From: Klebsiella huaxiensis | GTDB taxonomy: Bacteria > Pseudomonadota > Gammaproteobacteria > Enterobacterales > Enterobacteriaceae | NCBI RefSeq assembly: GCF_003261575.2 | Contig: NZ_CP036175.1 | Span: 5,828,001 to 5,892,000, forward strand | Length of the DNA: 64,000 bases | Reading direction: 5' to 3' | Part shown: piece after piece, positions 9,172-22,740 of the stretch | Layout: each line of letters begins with the position of its first letter | Position numbering within the stretch: position 1 is the stretch's first letter | Made by a program: the position numbers and the translations under genes | The notes under the pieces: model-generated | Databases searched by the model: none | Told to the model about the DNA's origin: nothing | What the model saw: the letters and a program-made list of their open reading frames with translations, nothing else

Positions 9172-9198
9172 AAAAGGGCATCAAATGATGCCCTTTTA
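9172..9198 (-). terminator. tufB terminator
   Basis: On the minus strand a GGGCATCA stem with TGATGCCC is followed by a T-tract, 30 bp beyond the tufB stop codon. It ends the thrU-tyrU-glyT-thrT-tufB transcript. Confidence 0.85.
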
Positions 9199-9227
9199 TT
9201 GCGCATTGCGTCAAATGTTATCAGCAA

Positions 9228-10412
9228 TTAGCCGAGAACTTTAGCAACCACGCCCGCGCCAACGGTACGGCCGCCTTCACGGATTGCGAAACGCAGACCG
9301 TCGTCCATCGCGATCGGGTGGATCAGGGTAACAACCATTTTGATGTTGTCGCCCGGCATTACCATCTCTACGCCTTCCGGCAGTTCGATGGTGCCAGTCA
9401 CGTCAGTTGTACGGAAGTAGAACTGCGGACGGTAGCCTTTGAAGAACGGAGTATGACGGCCGCCTTCGTCTTTGGACAGAATGTACACTTCAGATTCGAA
9501 CTTGGTGTGCGGCTTGATTGAGCCCGGCTTAGCCAGGACCTGACCACGTTCGATTTCTTCACGTTTGATACCACGCAGCAGAACACCTACGTTCTCACCA
9601 GCACGGCCTTCGTCCAGCAGTTTGCGGAACATTTCAACGCCGGTACAGGTAGACTTAGCGGTGTCTTTGATACCAACGATTTCAACTTCTTCGCCAACTT
9701 TGATGATACCGCGCTCTACACGACCGGTAACAACGGTACCACGACCGGAGATGGAGAATACGTCTTCGATCGGCAGCAGGAACGGCTTGTCAATCGCACG
9801 CTCTGGTTCCGGGATGTAGGAATCCAGGTAGCCAGCCAGTTCGATGATTTTCGCTTCCCAGTCTGCGTCACCTTCCAGCGCTTTCAGAGCGGAACCACGA
9901 ACGATCGGAGTGTCGTCGCCCGGGAAATCGTACTGAGACAGAAGTTCACGAACTTCCATTTCAACCAGTTCCAGCAGCTCTTCGTCATCAACCATGTCGC
10001 ATTTGTTCAGGAACACGATGATGTACGGAACGCCTACCTGACGGCCCAGCAGGATGTGCTCACGGGTCTGCGGCATCGGGCCGTCAGTCGCAGCAACAAC
10101 CAGGATCGCGCCGTCCATCTGCGCAGCACCGGTGATCATGTTTTTAACATAGTCGGCGTGGCCCGGGCAGTCTACGTGCGCGTAGTGACGAGTCGGGGTG
10201 TCATATTCAACGTGAGAAGTGTTGATGGTGATACCACGAGCTTTTTCTTCCGGCGCGTTGTCGATCTGGTCGAATGCGCGAGCAGAACCACCGTAGGTTT
10301 TAGCCAGAACGGTAGTGATTGCAGCGGTCAGCGTTGTTTTACCATGGTCAACGTGGCCGATAGTACCGACGTTAACGTGCGGTTTTGTACGTTCAAACTT
10401 TTCTTTAGACAT
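9228..10412 (-). CDS. tufB: Translation elongation factor Tu
   Basis: EF-Tu (394 residues) is the GTPase that delivers aminoacyl-tRNA to the ribosome. G1 (GHVDHGKTTL), G3 (DCPGH) and G4 (NKCD) motifs are present, followed by two beta-barrel domains ending GAGVVAKVLG. Its place downstream of four tRNA genes identifies it as tufB rather than tufA. The gap to thrT is 114 bp without a terminator. Codon bias is extreme. Confidence 0.98.
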   Translation of the reverse strand: MSKEKFERTKPHVNVGTIGHVDHGKTTLTAAITTVLAKTYGGSARAFDQIDNAPEEKARGITINTSHVEYDTPTRHYAHVDCPGHADYVKNMITGAAQMDGAILVVAATDGPMPQTREHILLGRQVGVPYIIVFLNKCDMVDDEELLELVEMEVRELLSQYDFPGDDTPIVRGSALKALEGDADWEAKIIELAGYLDSYIPEPERAIDKPFLLPIEDVFSISGRGTVVTGRVERGIIKVGEEVEIVGIKDTAKSTCTGVEMFRKLLDEGRAGENVGVLLRGIKREEIERGQVLAKPGSIKPHTKFESEVYILSKDEGGRHTPFFKGYRPQFYFRTTDVTGTIELPEGVEMVMPGDNIKMVVTLIHPIAMDDGLRFAIREGGRTVGAGVVAKVLG

Positions 10413-10526
10413 CGATTGTCCCTCTAAGACACGGATAAATCGGTGATATCACCACATCAACCGGGCAACATGCCCGACTTGTTGAATGCAATAAAAGAGA
10501 GAAACAGGGGAGGAGAGATAAAGAAG

Positions 10527-10602
10527 TGGTGCTGATACCCAGAGTCGAACTGGGGACCTCACCCTTACCAAGGGTGCGCTCTACCAACTGAGCCATATCA
10601 GC
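10527..10602 (-). tRNA. thrT: tRNA-Thr (anticodon GGT)
   Basis: The 76-nt cloverleaf includes an encoded CCA end. The anticodon loop reads CTTGGTAAG on the minus strand, and acceptor stems GCTGATA/TATCAGC pair. It is the last tRNA before tufB. Confidence 0.97.
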
Positions 10603-10607
10603 ACGTT

Positions 10608-10682
<75 letters not shown>

Positions 10683-10801
10683 ATCCTGAAACTCGGCTAC
10701 CCAGTTCTTTCTATAACAAAAAAAAGAGATGAATCTCTTTTTCTGTTTGAGCTGACTAGTTTAACCAATCAACCCTGGCTTCGCAAAGCGTTGCCGAAAG
10801 A

Positions 10802-10886
<85 letters not shown>

Positions 10887-10896
10887 AGGCACTTGA

Positions 10897-10972
<76 letters not shown>

Positions 10973-10986
10973 ATCAAGTAGCGCGC

Positions 10987-11015
10987 ATTCTAGGGAGACC
11001 TGAGAGTTCATGCAA
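10987..11015 (-). promoter_or_regulatory. thrU-tufB operon promoter
   Basis: On the minus strand TTGCAT (11010-11015) and TAGAAT (10987-10992) are 17 bp apart, followed by a GCGCGC discriminator typical of stringently controlled stable-RNA promoters. The thrU gene begins 14 bp after the -10 box. Confidence 0.85.
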
Positions 11016-11413
11016 CTAAAAAATTGCATAAAACGTTCTATCGCTCACATTTTGTGCTTAATCGAGAAAAAACGGTGTAAATTCAAACAACGAAGCACAA
11101 AAATACACCATTCATCGCACAAAGTTGCTCAGCAGTAACTCCTTAAAATGTAAAATCCCCTTTTGATATAACACCTTTACCGCTACGAGCTACTCGTGGT
11201 CTCAGTGAATTAACACTGACAGCCCTGTAGAAGACTTTATATGCCGCCGCCAACTCACTCGCCTCTGTGAGGTTACCGTTAGAAAGCATCATTCAATGAG
11301 TTTTTTTCTTATTATTCCTTGCAATCTGGTGTTACCCTCCTGCCCATTGTCCTGATTAACTAGTGTGAAGCACCCACGCCTTTCTTTCATTCGGCGACTG
11401 CAAGAACATGCTT
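11016..11413. other. Gene-free spacer between thrU promoter and coaA
   Basis: About 400 bp of AT-rich DNA separate the divergent thrU-tufB and coaA units. It should hold upstream activating (Fis/UP-type) sequence for the tRNA operon and the coaA promoter. I could not place a convincing coaA promoter, small gene or RNA in it. Confidence 0.5.
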
Positions 11414-12364
11414 ATGAGCCAAAAAGAGCAAACGTTAATGACACCGTACCTACAATTTAACCGCGACCAATGGGCTGCACTTCGTGATTCTGTTCCGATG
11501 ACACTAGCAGAGGAAGAAATCACGCGGTTAAAAGGCATCAATGAAGATCTTTCCCTTGAAGAAGTTGCAGAGATTTATTTGCCACTGTCGCGCTTGCTCA
11601 ATTTTTATATCAGTTCTAACTTGCGCCGCCAGGCGGTACTGGAACAATTCCTCGGTACCAATGGTCAACGCATCCCTTATATCATCAGTATTGCGGGTAG
11701 CGTGGCTGTCGGCAAAAGTACCACTGCACGCGTGCTGCAAGCTTTACTCAGTCGCTGGCCCGAACATCGCCATGTTGAATTAATCACTACAGATGGTTTT
11801 TTGCATCCTAACGCAGTATTGAAAGAACGCGGCCTGATGAAGAAGAAGGGCTTCCCGCAGTCTTACGACATGCATCGCTTAGTTAAATTCGTTTCCGACC
11901 TGAAATCAGGCATTCCAAACGCCACTGCTCCAGTCTATTCACATCTAATTTATGATGTTATTCCTGATGGAGATAAAACAGTTACCCAGCCGGATATTTT
12001 AATTCTTGAAGGATTAAATGTTTTACAAAGTGGAATGGATTACCCACACGATCCACATCATGTATTTGTTTCAGATTTTGTTGATTTTTCAATTTATGTC
12101 GATGCGCCAGAAGACTTGCTCAAAACATGGTATATCAATCGTTTTCTGAAATTTCGCGAAGGGGCATTTACCGACCCCGACTCTTATTTCCATAATTACG
12201 CACAGCTTTCTAAAGATGAAGCTATCAACATTGCCACATCGTTATGGAATGAGATTAATCTTTTGAATTTAAAGGAAAACATTCTTCCAACTCGTGAGCG
12301 AGCTAGTCTTATAATGACTAAAAGTGCAAATCATTCCGTCAATCAAGTTCGATTACGAAAATAA
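11414..12364 (+). CDS. coaA: Pantothenate kinase type I
   Basis: CoaA phosphorylates pantothenate with ATP, the first and rate-limiting step of coenzyme A synthesis. The protein has 316 residues from the ATG at 11414 (MSQKEQTLMTPYL), which matches the E. coli start and length; an ATG two codons upstream is also possible. The P-loop GSVAVGKST lies near residue 95. The last 60 residues diverge from E. coli while ending in the conserved VRLRK. It is monocistronic, facing birA convergently. Confidence 0.96.
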   Translation: MSQKEQTLMTPYLQFNRDQWAALRDSVPMTLAEEEITRLKGINEDLSLEEVAEIYLPLSRLLNFYISSNLRRQAVLEQFLGTNGQRIPYIISIAGSVAVGKSTTARVLQALLSRWPEHRHVELITTDGFLHPNAVLKERGLMKKKGFPQSYDMHRLVKFVSDLKSGIPNATAPVYSHLIYDVIPDGDKTVTQPDILILEGLNVLQSGMDYPHDPHHVFVSDFVDFSIYVDAPEDLLKTWYINRFLKFREGAFTDPDSYFHNYAQLSKDEAINIATSLWNEINLLNLKENILPTRERASLIMTKSANHSVNQVRLRK

Positions 12365-12368
12365 GACA

Positions 12369-12390
12369 GGGAGCGTTAGCTCCCTTTTTT
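12369..12390 (+). terminator. coaA terminator
   Basis: Stem GGGAGC with GCTCCC around a GTTA loop is followed by six T residues, 4 bp after the coaA stop. It lies in the short convergent gap with birA. Confidence 0.88.
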
Positions 12391-13352
12391 CATTCAGCGC
12401 TGCGCAAAGATATCTCACCACCAATCCAGGGTTTTACTACTCCACCCTGTTCCAGCAATAAGGCTCCTTGAGCATCAATCCCGCGGGAAATACCAAAAAT
12501 TTCTTTATCACCAATAATAAGTTTAACCGGACGATTAATAAAGTTATCTAACTTTTCCCAGCGTTTTAGATACGGTGCCAAACCTTCCTGTTCAAAAAGC
12601 TGCAGACTAGCCCGCAATTCTTTAATCAACCGCGCGGCCAGAGTATTCCTATCGATAGAGATTCCTGCTTCCTGTAAGCTGATCCAACCTTGATTAACAA
12701 CATCAGACTCCACGCGACGCATCATGAGATTGATACCTGCCCCGCTGACTATCTGTGCAGCGTCACCGGTTTTACCCGTCAGTTCCACCAGGATCCCTGA
12801 CAGTTTCCGATCCTGCAAATAGAGATCATTCGGCCATTTCACCCGTACTTTATCGGCCCCCAGGCTTTGAAGTACCTCGGCAATCACAATCCCGATGACC
12901 AAACTCAAACCAATGGCGGCAGCGGGCCCCTGCTCAAGACGCCAGTACATTGAAAGGTATATGTTAGAACCAAACGGCGAGAACCACTTACGTCCCCTAC
13001 GACCACGACCAGCCTGTTGATATTCCGCTACGCAAGCATCACCAGACTGCAGTTCACTAAGCCTATCCAGTAAATACTGATTCGTAGAGTCAATAACTGG
13101 TAGCACGGTTACCCGTCCATTTTCAATCTGCTTCGAAATCTGTTCTTCGTCTAATAGCTGTATAGGTTCCGGCAAGCTGTAGCCTTTACCTGGGACGGTA
13201 AATACATCAACTCCCCAGTCGCGCAAGGTTTGAATATGTTTATTGATTGCCGCCCGGCTCATTCCTAAGCGCTCGCCAAGTTGCTCACCTGAGTGAAACT
13301 CAGCATCGGCCAGTATCGATATCAACGTCAGAGGAACGGTATAATCTTTCAT
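12390..13352 (-). CDS. birA: Biotin-protein ligase and biotin operon repressor
   Basis: BirA (320 residues) activates biotin to biotinyl-AMP, transfers it to biotin-accepting lysines and, as holo-dimer, represses the bio operon. The N-terminal winged helix (GEQLGERLGMSRAAINKHIQTL) and the biotin-binding loop GRGRRGRKW near residue 116 are present. It overlaps the end of murB by 4 bp, so the two are translationally coupled. It would biotinylate OadA (57499), which carries a biotin-accepting lysine. Confidence 0.97.
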   Translation of the reverse strand: MKDYTVPLTLISILADAEFHSGEQLGERLGMSRAAINKHIQTLRDWGVDVFTVPGKGYSLPEPIQLLDEEQISKQIENGRVTVLPVIDSTNQYLLDRLSELQSGDACVAEYQQAGRGRRGRKWFSPFGSNIYLSMYWRLEQGPAAAIGLSLVIGIVIAEVLQSLGADKVRVKWPNDLYLQDRKLSGILVELTGKTGDAAQIVSGAGINLMMRRVESDVVNQGWISLQEAGISIDRNTLAARLIKELRASLQLFEQEGLAPYLKRWEKLDNFINRPVKLIIGDKEIFGISRGIDAQGALLLEQGGVVKPWIGGEISLRSAE

Positions 13353-14377
13353 GCAATGACCCCCTCCGCATCGACTTCACCTGTTTTGCTAATAAAACGC
13401 ACTTCCGGTTGTAGCCAGACATTGAACTTATCCCCAACCTGCTGGCGAACATAGTGGGCTAATTTAACCACATCTTCACTGATTGCCCGATCGTAATTAA
13501 TCAATACCAATGCCTGTTGGTTGTGTACCGCTGCACCGCCAATTACCTTGCCTTTAAGCTGACATTGATCGATGAGCCATCCTGCTGCCAGCTTTATGCT
13601 GCCATCAGGCTGCGGGTAGTGAGGAATACCTGGATATTGCGCCAACAAACCTTGCGCATTTTCAGCACTAATCACCGGATTCTTAAAGAAACTGCCCGCA
13701 TTACCCGTCACTTTTGGATCAGGAAGCTTAGTCATTCGCATGTGACAAACGGAATCAAAAACCTGATACGGCGTAACATTTTCAGGATCAAGGCGGGTTA
13801 AATCACCGTAAGTTAAGACCGGTCGCCATACTTTTGCCAAAGTTAGGCCTACGGCCACAATAGCGTAGAGGTCCTTATACTCATGCTTGAAAATACTGTC
13901 GCGATAGCCAAAGCGGCACTCAGCGGCGGAAAAGCGTCGTTTCTGACCAGTGGCTAACTCAACGCAATCGACATACTGGCAAACGCTCTGTAATTCAATT
14001 CCATAGGCACCAATGTTTTGAATCGGAGAGGATCCGGCACAGCCAGGGATTAATGCAAGATTTTCCAAACCAGGCATTTTATTATTCAACGCGAATTGCA
14101 CCAACCGATGCCAGTTCTCCCCTGCCCCAACATGCAAATGCCAGGCATCAGCTGTTTCATTAACCTCTATACCCATGATACGGTTGATAATTACCGTACC
14201 AGAATAATCCTCCAGGAAGAGAATATTGCTTCCTTCTCCCAGGATCAAAACAGGTTGTTTTGCTGTAACAGCCTTTTGCCAGACAGCAACCAGCTGTTGC
14301 TCGTTTTCCACGCGTACAAGCTCTCTGGCCGAACAGTCTATGCCAAAGGTATTCCAAGGTTTGAGGGAGTGGTTCAT
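13349..14377 (-). CDS. murB: UDP-N-acetylenolpyruvoylglucosamine reductase
   Basis: MurB uses FAD and NADPH to reduce UDP-GlcNAc-enolpyruvate to UDP-MurNAc in peptidoglycan synthesis. From the ATG at 14375-14377 (MNHSLKPWNTFGI) the protein has 342 residues, the E. coli length; the frame runs nine codons further up. FAD-binding LGEGSN and IPGCAGSSPIQNIGAYG, the catalytic serine segment GNAGSFFKNP and the C-terminal glutamate in PEVRFI are intact. It lies immediately downstream of the rRNA operon, as beside E. coli rrnB. Confidence 0.97.
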   Translation of the reverse strand: MNHSLKPWNTFGIDCSARELVRVENEQQLVAVWQKAVTAKQPVLILGEGSNILFLEDYSGTVIINRIMGIEVNETADAWHLHVGAGENWHRLVQFALNNKMPGLENLALIPGCAGSSPIQNIGAYGIELQSVCQYVDCVELATGQKRRFSAAECRFGYRDSIFKHEYKDLYAIVAVGLTLAKVWRPVLTYGDLTRLDPENVTPYQVFDSVCHMRMTKLPDPKVTGNAGSFFKNPVISAENAQGLLAQYPGIPHYPQPDGSIKLAAGWLIDQCQLKGKVIGGAAVHNQQALVLINYDRAISEDVVKLAHYVRQQVGDKFNVWLQPEVRFISKTGEVDAEGVIA

Positions 14378-14524
14378 AGTGGTTTCCTGATGCAAAATCA
14401 GCATTAGTTTACCGTATATAGCAGGGGAAGGCTTGCCTGATTGTCAGTAGTACGTTAGCGATAACTCTCTACTATGGCGACCTGGCAATTCTGACAAACA
14501 TAAAATTTTTGGTATACAAAAACG

Positions 14525-14550
14525 CAAAAAGCCCATCCTGACGGATGGGC
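14525..14550 (-). terminator. rRNA operon terminator
   Basis: Minus-strand stem GCCCATCC/GGATGGGC around a GTCA-type loop is followed by T residues, 15 bp after the 5S gene. It resembles rrn T1. Confidence 0.9.
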
Positions 14551-14564
14551 TCTTCACTTGATTA

Positions 14565-14684
14565 ATGCCTGGCAGTTCCCTACTCTCACATGGGGAGACC
14601 CCACACTACCATCGGCGCTACGGCGTTTCACTTCTGAGTTCGGCATGGGGTCAGGTGGGACCACCGCGCTGTCGCCGCCAGGCA
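14565..14684 (-). rRNA. rrf: 5S ribosomal RNA
   Basis: The 120-nt gene starts TGCCTGGCGGC and ends GCCAGGCAT on the minus strand, with terminal stems pairing. It is the last gene of the rRNA operon. Confidence 0.97.
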
Positions 14685-14698
14685 AATTCTGTTGTCAG

Positions 14699-14817
14699 AA
14701 ACGAATCTTTTACACCGATGCTGTGTTGGCTGCATTCGTAAAGTCAGTCACATACTCCAGTATGCTCCTTCCTTTCCTTCATTTGCCGCCTTGCCTCTGC
14801 GTAAAATCTTTCGTTCC
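14699..14817. repeat. ERIC-like element in the 23S-5S spacer
   Basis: The 192-bp 23S-5S spacer is about twice the roughly 92 nt of E. coli. It contains ERIC-type blocks in order (GTGTTGGCTGCATTCGT, CAGTCACATACT, AGTATGCTCCTT, TTCATTTGCCGCCTTGCC). The ends form an inverted repeat (GAAACGAATCTTTTAC at about 14699 against GTAAAATCTTTCGTTC near 14800). The element is diverged, so the family call is good but not certain. Confidence 0.65.
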
Positions 14818-14876
14818 CGAAAATCTGTAATCTAAGCTGAAAATCATCTCTCACGCCAAAACATCTTCGGCGTTGT

Positions 14877-17783
<2,907 letters not shown>

Positions 17784-17908
17784 TCACAACCCGAAGATGT
17801 TTCACTTCATGATTGCGAAAATTTGAGAGACTCGAACACACCGTCATTCTGTTCTTATTTACGGAGAACAGACGCAGCGTGTCGTTTCAATTTTCAGCTT
17901 GATCCAGA

Positions 17909-17921
17909 TTTTTAAAGAGCA
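17909..17921 (-). promoter_or_regulatory. Spacer boxA antitermination site
   Basis: The minus strand reads TGCTCTTTAAAAA between tRNA-Glu and 23S, matching the second boxA of rrn operons that binds NusB/NusE. A neighbouring inverted repeat (TATCTCAAA with TTTGAGATA, 17924-17962) lies between it and the tRNA. Confidence 0.8.
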
Positions 17922-17995
17922 AATATCTCAAACGTAACTCACTGAGTTAGTTTTGAGATATAGAGGTCGGCGACTTTCACTCACAAACCAGCAAG

Positions 17996-18071
17996 TGGCG
18001 TCCCCTAGGGGATTCGAACCCCTGTTACCGCCGTGAAAGGGCGGTGTCCTGGGCCTCTAGACGAAGGGGAC
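17996..18071 (-). tRNA. tRNA-Glu (anticodon TTC) in the 16S-23S spacer
   Basis: The 76-nt tRNA has an encoded CCA end, acceptor GTCCCCT/AGGGGAC and anticodon loop CCTTTCACG. A single tRNA-Glu spacer is the type found in E. coli rrnB, rrnC, rrnE and rrnG, not in rrnA, which has Ile and Ala tRNAs. Confidence 0.97.
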
Positions 18072-18156
18072 ACTGAAGTCTCAATCGCAAGACGCCTTGC
18101 TATTTACTATTCATCAGACAATCTGTGTGAGCACTACAAAGGCAGGTTCTTTAAGG

Positions 18157-19696
<1,540 letters not shown>

Positions 19697-19827
19697 AAGT
19701 TTGATGCTCGTGAATTAAACTTCGTAATGAATTACGTATGTTCACTCAGAGACTTGGTATTCATTTATTGTCCGAAGACATTAAGAATCCATGTCACTTT
19801 GAGTGCCCACACAGATTGTCTGATAAA

Positions 19828-19840
19828 TTGTTAAAGAGCA
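19828..19840 (-). promoter_or_regulatory. Leader boxA antitermination site
   Basis: The minus strand reads TGCTCTTTAACAA, the exact rrn leader boxA that assembles the Nus/SuhB antitermination complex, between P2 and 16S. Confidence 0.92.
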
Positions 19841-19878
19841 GTGCAACGCGGCTTTCGCTCACCGTTGCGAGGTCCCGT

Positions 19879-19906
19879 ATAATACGTTTTCCTCATTCAG
19901 AGTCAA
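19879..19906 (-). promoter_or_regulatory. rRNA operon promoter P2
   Basis: Minus strand TTGACT (19901-19906) and TATTAT (19879-19884) are separated by 16 bp, as in the E. coli rrn P2 promoters. Confidence 0.9.
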
Positions 19907-19998
19907 GCGTTTAATTTCGCCTTTCTCTGCCGGCGTTCATCGCTGAACCCCGCTAACCCGGCGGCCTGTAAGCCGTTGTTCCGTGTCAGTGGTGGCGC

Positions 19999-20026
19999 AT
20001 TATAGGGAGTTATTCCGATGTGACAA
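19999..20026 (-). promoter_or_regulatory. rRNA operon promoter P1
   Basis: Minus strand TTGTCA (20021-20026) and TATAAT (19999-20004) are separated by 16 bp and followed by a GCGCCACC discriminator, the ppGpp/DksA-sensitive signature of rrn P1. An A/T-rich UP element lies upstream (about 20033-20046). hemG ends only some 60 bp further upstream. Confidence 0.92.
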
Positions 20027-20087
20027 GAGGAAATTTCAAATTTTCTTTTGTTCGCTCAACTTTCCATCACCAAGGTGTTTTAACACC

Positions 20088-20621
20088 CTATTTGCTCGTC
20101 ATTTGCGCGATTTCCCGGGCAAAAAGCGTGACCTGCTGCCAGTTGGTATAGACAACCTCTTTACTGATATCCGTTTCGCCGCCGGTCATCTTCATAATAA
20201 GACGAATCATAAAGCGGTCATACCAACGATAACGTGGGTAACGGAGTGCTCCAGCAAATACAGCGCTACGTTGTGGTTGCCACGGAGAGTTAAGCAGAAA
20301 TTTTCGCGTGTAACTGTTCGTTTGCGGCGTTCGCTTCTCCGGCTTACGCGCCACGAGATTGACCGAGAAGAAAGCGCCCGGCAGCGCCTGCAGCGCCTGA
20401 AGATGTTTTTTCACGAACCGCTCCAACGCCGGATGAAAATGACCATAACGGATTGATGCACCAATCACTACGCGATCGTAAAGAGGCCAGTCGATCTCAT
20501 TAGTGCGATTAAGGTCAATCGTATCCGTATCAATTCCTTGCTCTTTTAATTCAGATGCCAGAAAGGAGGCGATTTCACGCGTTTGTCCGTCGCGGGTAGA
20601 GAATAGAATCAAAGTTTTCAC
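20088..20621 (-). CDS. hemG: Menaquinone-dependent protoporphyrinogen IX dehydrogenase
   Basis: HemG is a flavodoxin-like FMN protein that oxidises protoporphyrinogen IX to protoporphyrin IX, passing electrons to menaquinone or ubiquinone. The FMN loop STRDGQTRE is near residue 8, and GALRYPRYRWYDRFMI near residue 130. I place the start at the GTG 20619-20621 (MKTLILF), 177 residues; a GTG two codons upstream lies inside the AGGAGT ribosome-binding site and cannot be the start. It follows trkH by 11 bp and precedes the rRNA operon, as hemG does at E. coli rrnA. Confidence 0.96.
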   Translation of the reverse strand: MKTLILFSTRDGQTREIASFLASELKEQGIDTDTIDLNRTNEIDWPLYDRVVIGASIRYGHFHPALERFVKKHLQALQALPGAFFSVNLVARKPEKRTPQTNSYTRKFLLNSPWQPQRSAVFAGALRYPRYRWYDRFMIRLIMKMTGGETDISKEVVYTNWQQVTLFAREIAQMTSK

Positions 20622-20632
20622 AGGCACTCCTG

Positions 20633-22084
20633 TTATTCGCGCCAGAAAGTCGGAGTAAATAGCACCAGCAAGGTGAACACTTCCAGACGACCAAACAGCA
20701 TGTTAGCAATCAATATCCATTTCGCGACCGGGTTCATCGTCGCAAAGTTATCCGCCACAACGCCCAGCCCAGGACCAAGGTTGTTTAACGTCGCGACAAC
20801 TGAAGCAAAAGCAGAGAAGTCATCCACGCCAGTAGCGATGATCGCCAGCATACTGATGATGAATACCAACGCATAAGCGGAGAAAAATCCCCAGACGGCT
20901 TCCAGAATACGTTCCGGCAGCGCTCGGTTACCCAACTTAATACTGTATACCGCATTAGGGTGCACCAGACGTTTAAGCTCACGGTTGCCTTGTTTGAAGA
21001 GCAGCAGGATACGAATAACTTTCAAACCACCGCCCGTCGAACCGGCGCAACCGCCGATAAAAGCCGAACATAGCAGCAACACCGGCAAGAATAACGGCCA
21101 GCGCGCAATGCTGTCGGTAGTGAAACCTGCAGTCGTCGCCATCGACACCACCTGGAAGAAGGCCTGGTTCAGCGTGGTAACCGCCGAGGCATAGACATCA
21201 TGTAGCCACAGCACCAGGGTACAGATCACTACCAGCGTCAACTGCACCCCGATAAACATGCGGAATTCCGGATCGCGCCAGTAAACCTTCAGGTTGCGGC
21301 CACTGAGTAAAGAGAAGTGCAGACCATAGTTACATCCGGAGATCAGCAGAAAGACTGCAATAATGGTGTTGATCGTCGGGCTGTCAAAATAGCCGACGCT
21401 GGCATCATGGGTAGAGAACCCCCCAATTGCGATGGTGGCGAAGCTATGTCCAATAGCATCAAATGCCGGCATTCCGGCAAACCACAGCGCCAGCGCGCAG
21501 GCCACAGTCAGCAAGACATAGATAAGCCACAGCGTTTTCGCCGTTTCCGCAATTCGCGGGCGCATCTTGTTGTCCTTCAACGGTCCAGGCATCTCCGCCC
21601 GATATAGCTGCATACCGCCGACACCAAGGATTGGCAGTATCGCTACCGCCAGCACGATGATTCCCATACCGCCAAACCATTGCAGCATCTGACGATAAAA
21701 AAGGATGGCATGGGGTAACGAATCGAGCCCCACCAGCGTCGTCGCCCCGGTCGTTGTCAGGCCCGAGAAGGATTCAAAAAACGCATCCGTTACCGTCAGG
21801 TTCGGCTGTTCAGCGAAAATAAATGGCAGCGCACCCACGCTGCCCAATACAGTCCAGAAGAGGACGACTATCAGAAATCCTTCGCGGGATTTCAGTTCAC
21901 CCTTTTCACGACGGTTAGGCCACCACAGAAGCGAGCCGATCGCTAGCGCGACAAAAAAGGTCTGGGTAAACGCCCGCCCCGCACCATCGCGGTATATTAA
22001 GGCTACTAATCCCGGGAGGATCATAGTTCCCGAAAATAGAATGACCAGCAGTCCAACGATTCGGGTTATCGCGCGAAAATGCAT
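20633..22084 (-). CDS. trkH: Trk system potassium uptake protein TrkH
   Basis: TrkH (483 residues, the E. coli length) is the membrane pore of the Trk potassium uptake system and works with cytoplasmic TrkA and TrkE-type ATP-binding partners. Eight or more membrane-spanning segments and four pore-loop repeats are visible, including GLTTTGATTL near residue 110 and GGCAGSTGGGLKVIR near residue 345. It sits in the conserved pepQ-yigZ-trkH-hemG unit, with short gaps on both sides. Confidence 0.97.
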   Translation of the reverse strand: MHFRAITRIVGLLVILFSGTMILPGLVALIYRDGAGRAFTQTFFVALAIGSLLWWPNRREKGELKSREGFLIVVLFWTVLGSVGALPFIFAEQPNLTVTDAFFESFSGLTTTGATTLVGLDSLPHAILFYRQMLQWFGGMGIIVLAVAILPILGVGGMQLYRAEMPGPLKDNKMRPRIAETAKTLWLIYVLLTVACALALWFAGMPAFDAIGHSFATIAIGGFSTHDASVGYFDSPTINTIIAVFLLISGCNYGLHFSLLSGRNLKVYWRDPEFRMFIGVQLTLVVICTLVLWLHDVYASAVTTLNQAFFQVVSMATTAGFTTDSIARWPLFLPVLLLCSAFIGGCAGSTGGGLKVIRILLLFKQGNRELKRLVHPNAVYSIKLGNRALPERILEAVWGFFSAYALVFIISMLAIIATGVDDFSAFASVVATLNNLGPGLGVVADNFATMNPVAKWILIANMLFGRLEVFTLLVLFTPTFWRE

Positions 22085-22125
22085 CTCTGGCGCTTCCTTT
22101 GGTATGCAAAAAAATCAGGTGGGGA

Positions 22126-22740
22126 TTATTCGTCAATCTTCAGTAATTGCAACGAACCACGACTAAAATCAGCCAGCTTTGCTGAAAATAGTGCCACTTC
22201 AGCTTGAGGAAGCGCCACGCGCAGCTGAACAGAGGCTTGATATTCGCTTTCGACAATTTTCCCTGAGAACTGAGCTAACAGCGTTTCAATCCCGGCCAAC
22301 TGCCCATATTCACACTGCAAAGTATATGCGGTCAGCGGCGTCTTGCGCTGTGTTGTAAGCTGAACAAGCGCCTGATGGACACCGCCGCCGTAAGCTTTCA
22401 CCAGGCCGCCAGTGCCCAGCAGAATACCACCGTAGTAACGCACGACAACAGCGGTTATCTCCCCAATGCCGCTGCCCATAAGCTGGGCCAGCATCGGTTT
22501 CCCCGCCGTGCCAGCCGGTTCGCCATCATCGGAAAAACCCAACTGTTGTGAATCGTTCGGCGGCCCGGCTACCCACGCCACACAATGGTGGCGGGCGTCC
22601 GGGTGCTCAACTCTGACGGATTCAACAAATGCCTTTGCCGCCGCTACGCCGTTGGTATGCGCCAACAGCGTAATAAAGCGGCTTTTTTTGATCTCTTCAA
22701 CAAAGGTCACCGGCGCAGCCGGTATCAACCAACTTTCCAT
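22126..22740 (-). CDS. yigZ: IMPACT-family protein YigZ
   Basis: A 204-residue member of the YigZ/IMPACT family: N-terminal UPF0029 domain (KKSRFITLLAHTNGVAAAK, FSDDGEPAGTAGKPML) and a C-terminal ferredoxin-like domain. The molecular role in bacteria is not established; the eukaryotic relative IMPACT regulates translation through GCN1. Its ATG overlaps the pepQ stop by one base (TAATG), so it is coupled to pepQ. Confidence 0.95.
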   Translation of the reverse strand: MESWLIPAAPVTFVEEIKKSRFITLLAHTNGVAAAKAFVESVRVEHPDARHHCVAWVAGPPNDSQQLGFSDDGEPAGTAGKPMLAQLMGSGIGEITAVVVRYYGGILLGTGGLVKAYGGGVHQALVQLTTQRKTPLTAYTLQCEYGQLAGIETLLAQFSGKIVESEYQASVQLRVALPQAEVALFSAKLADFSRGSLQLLKIDE

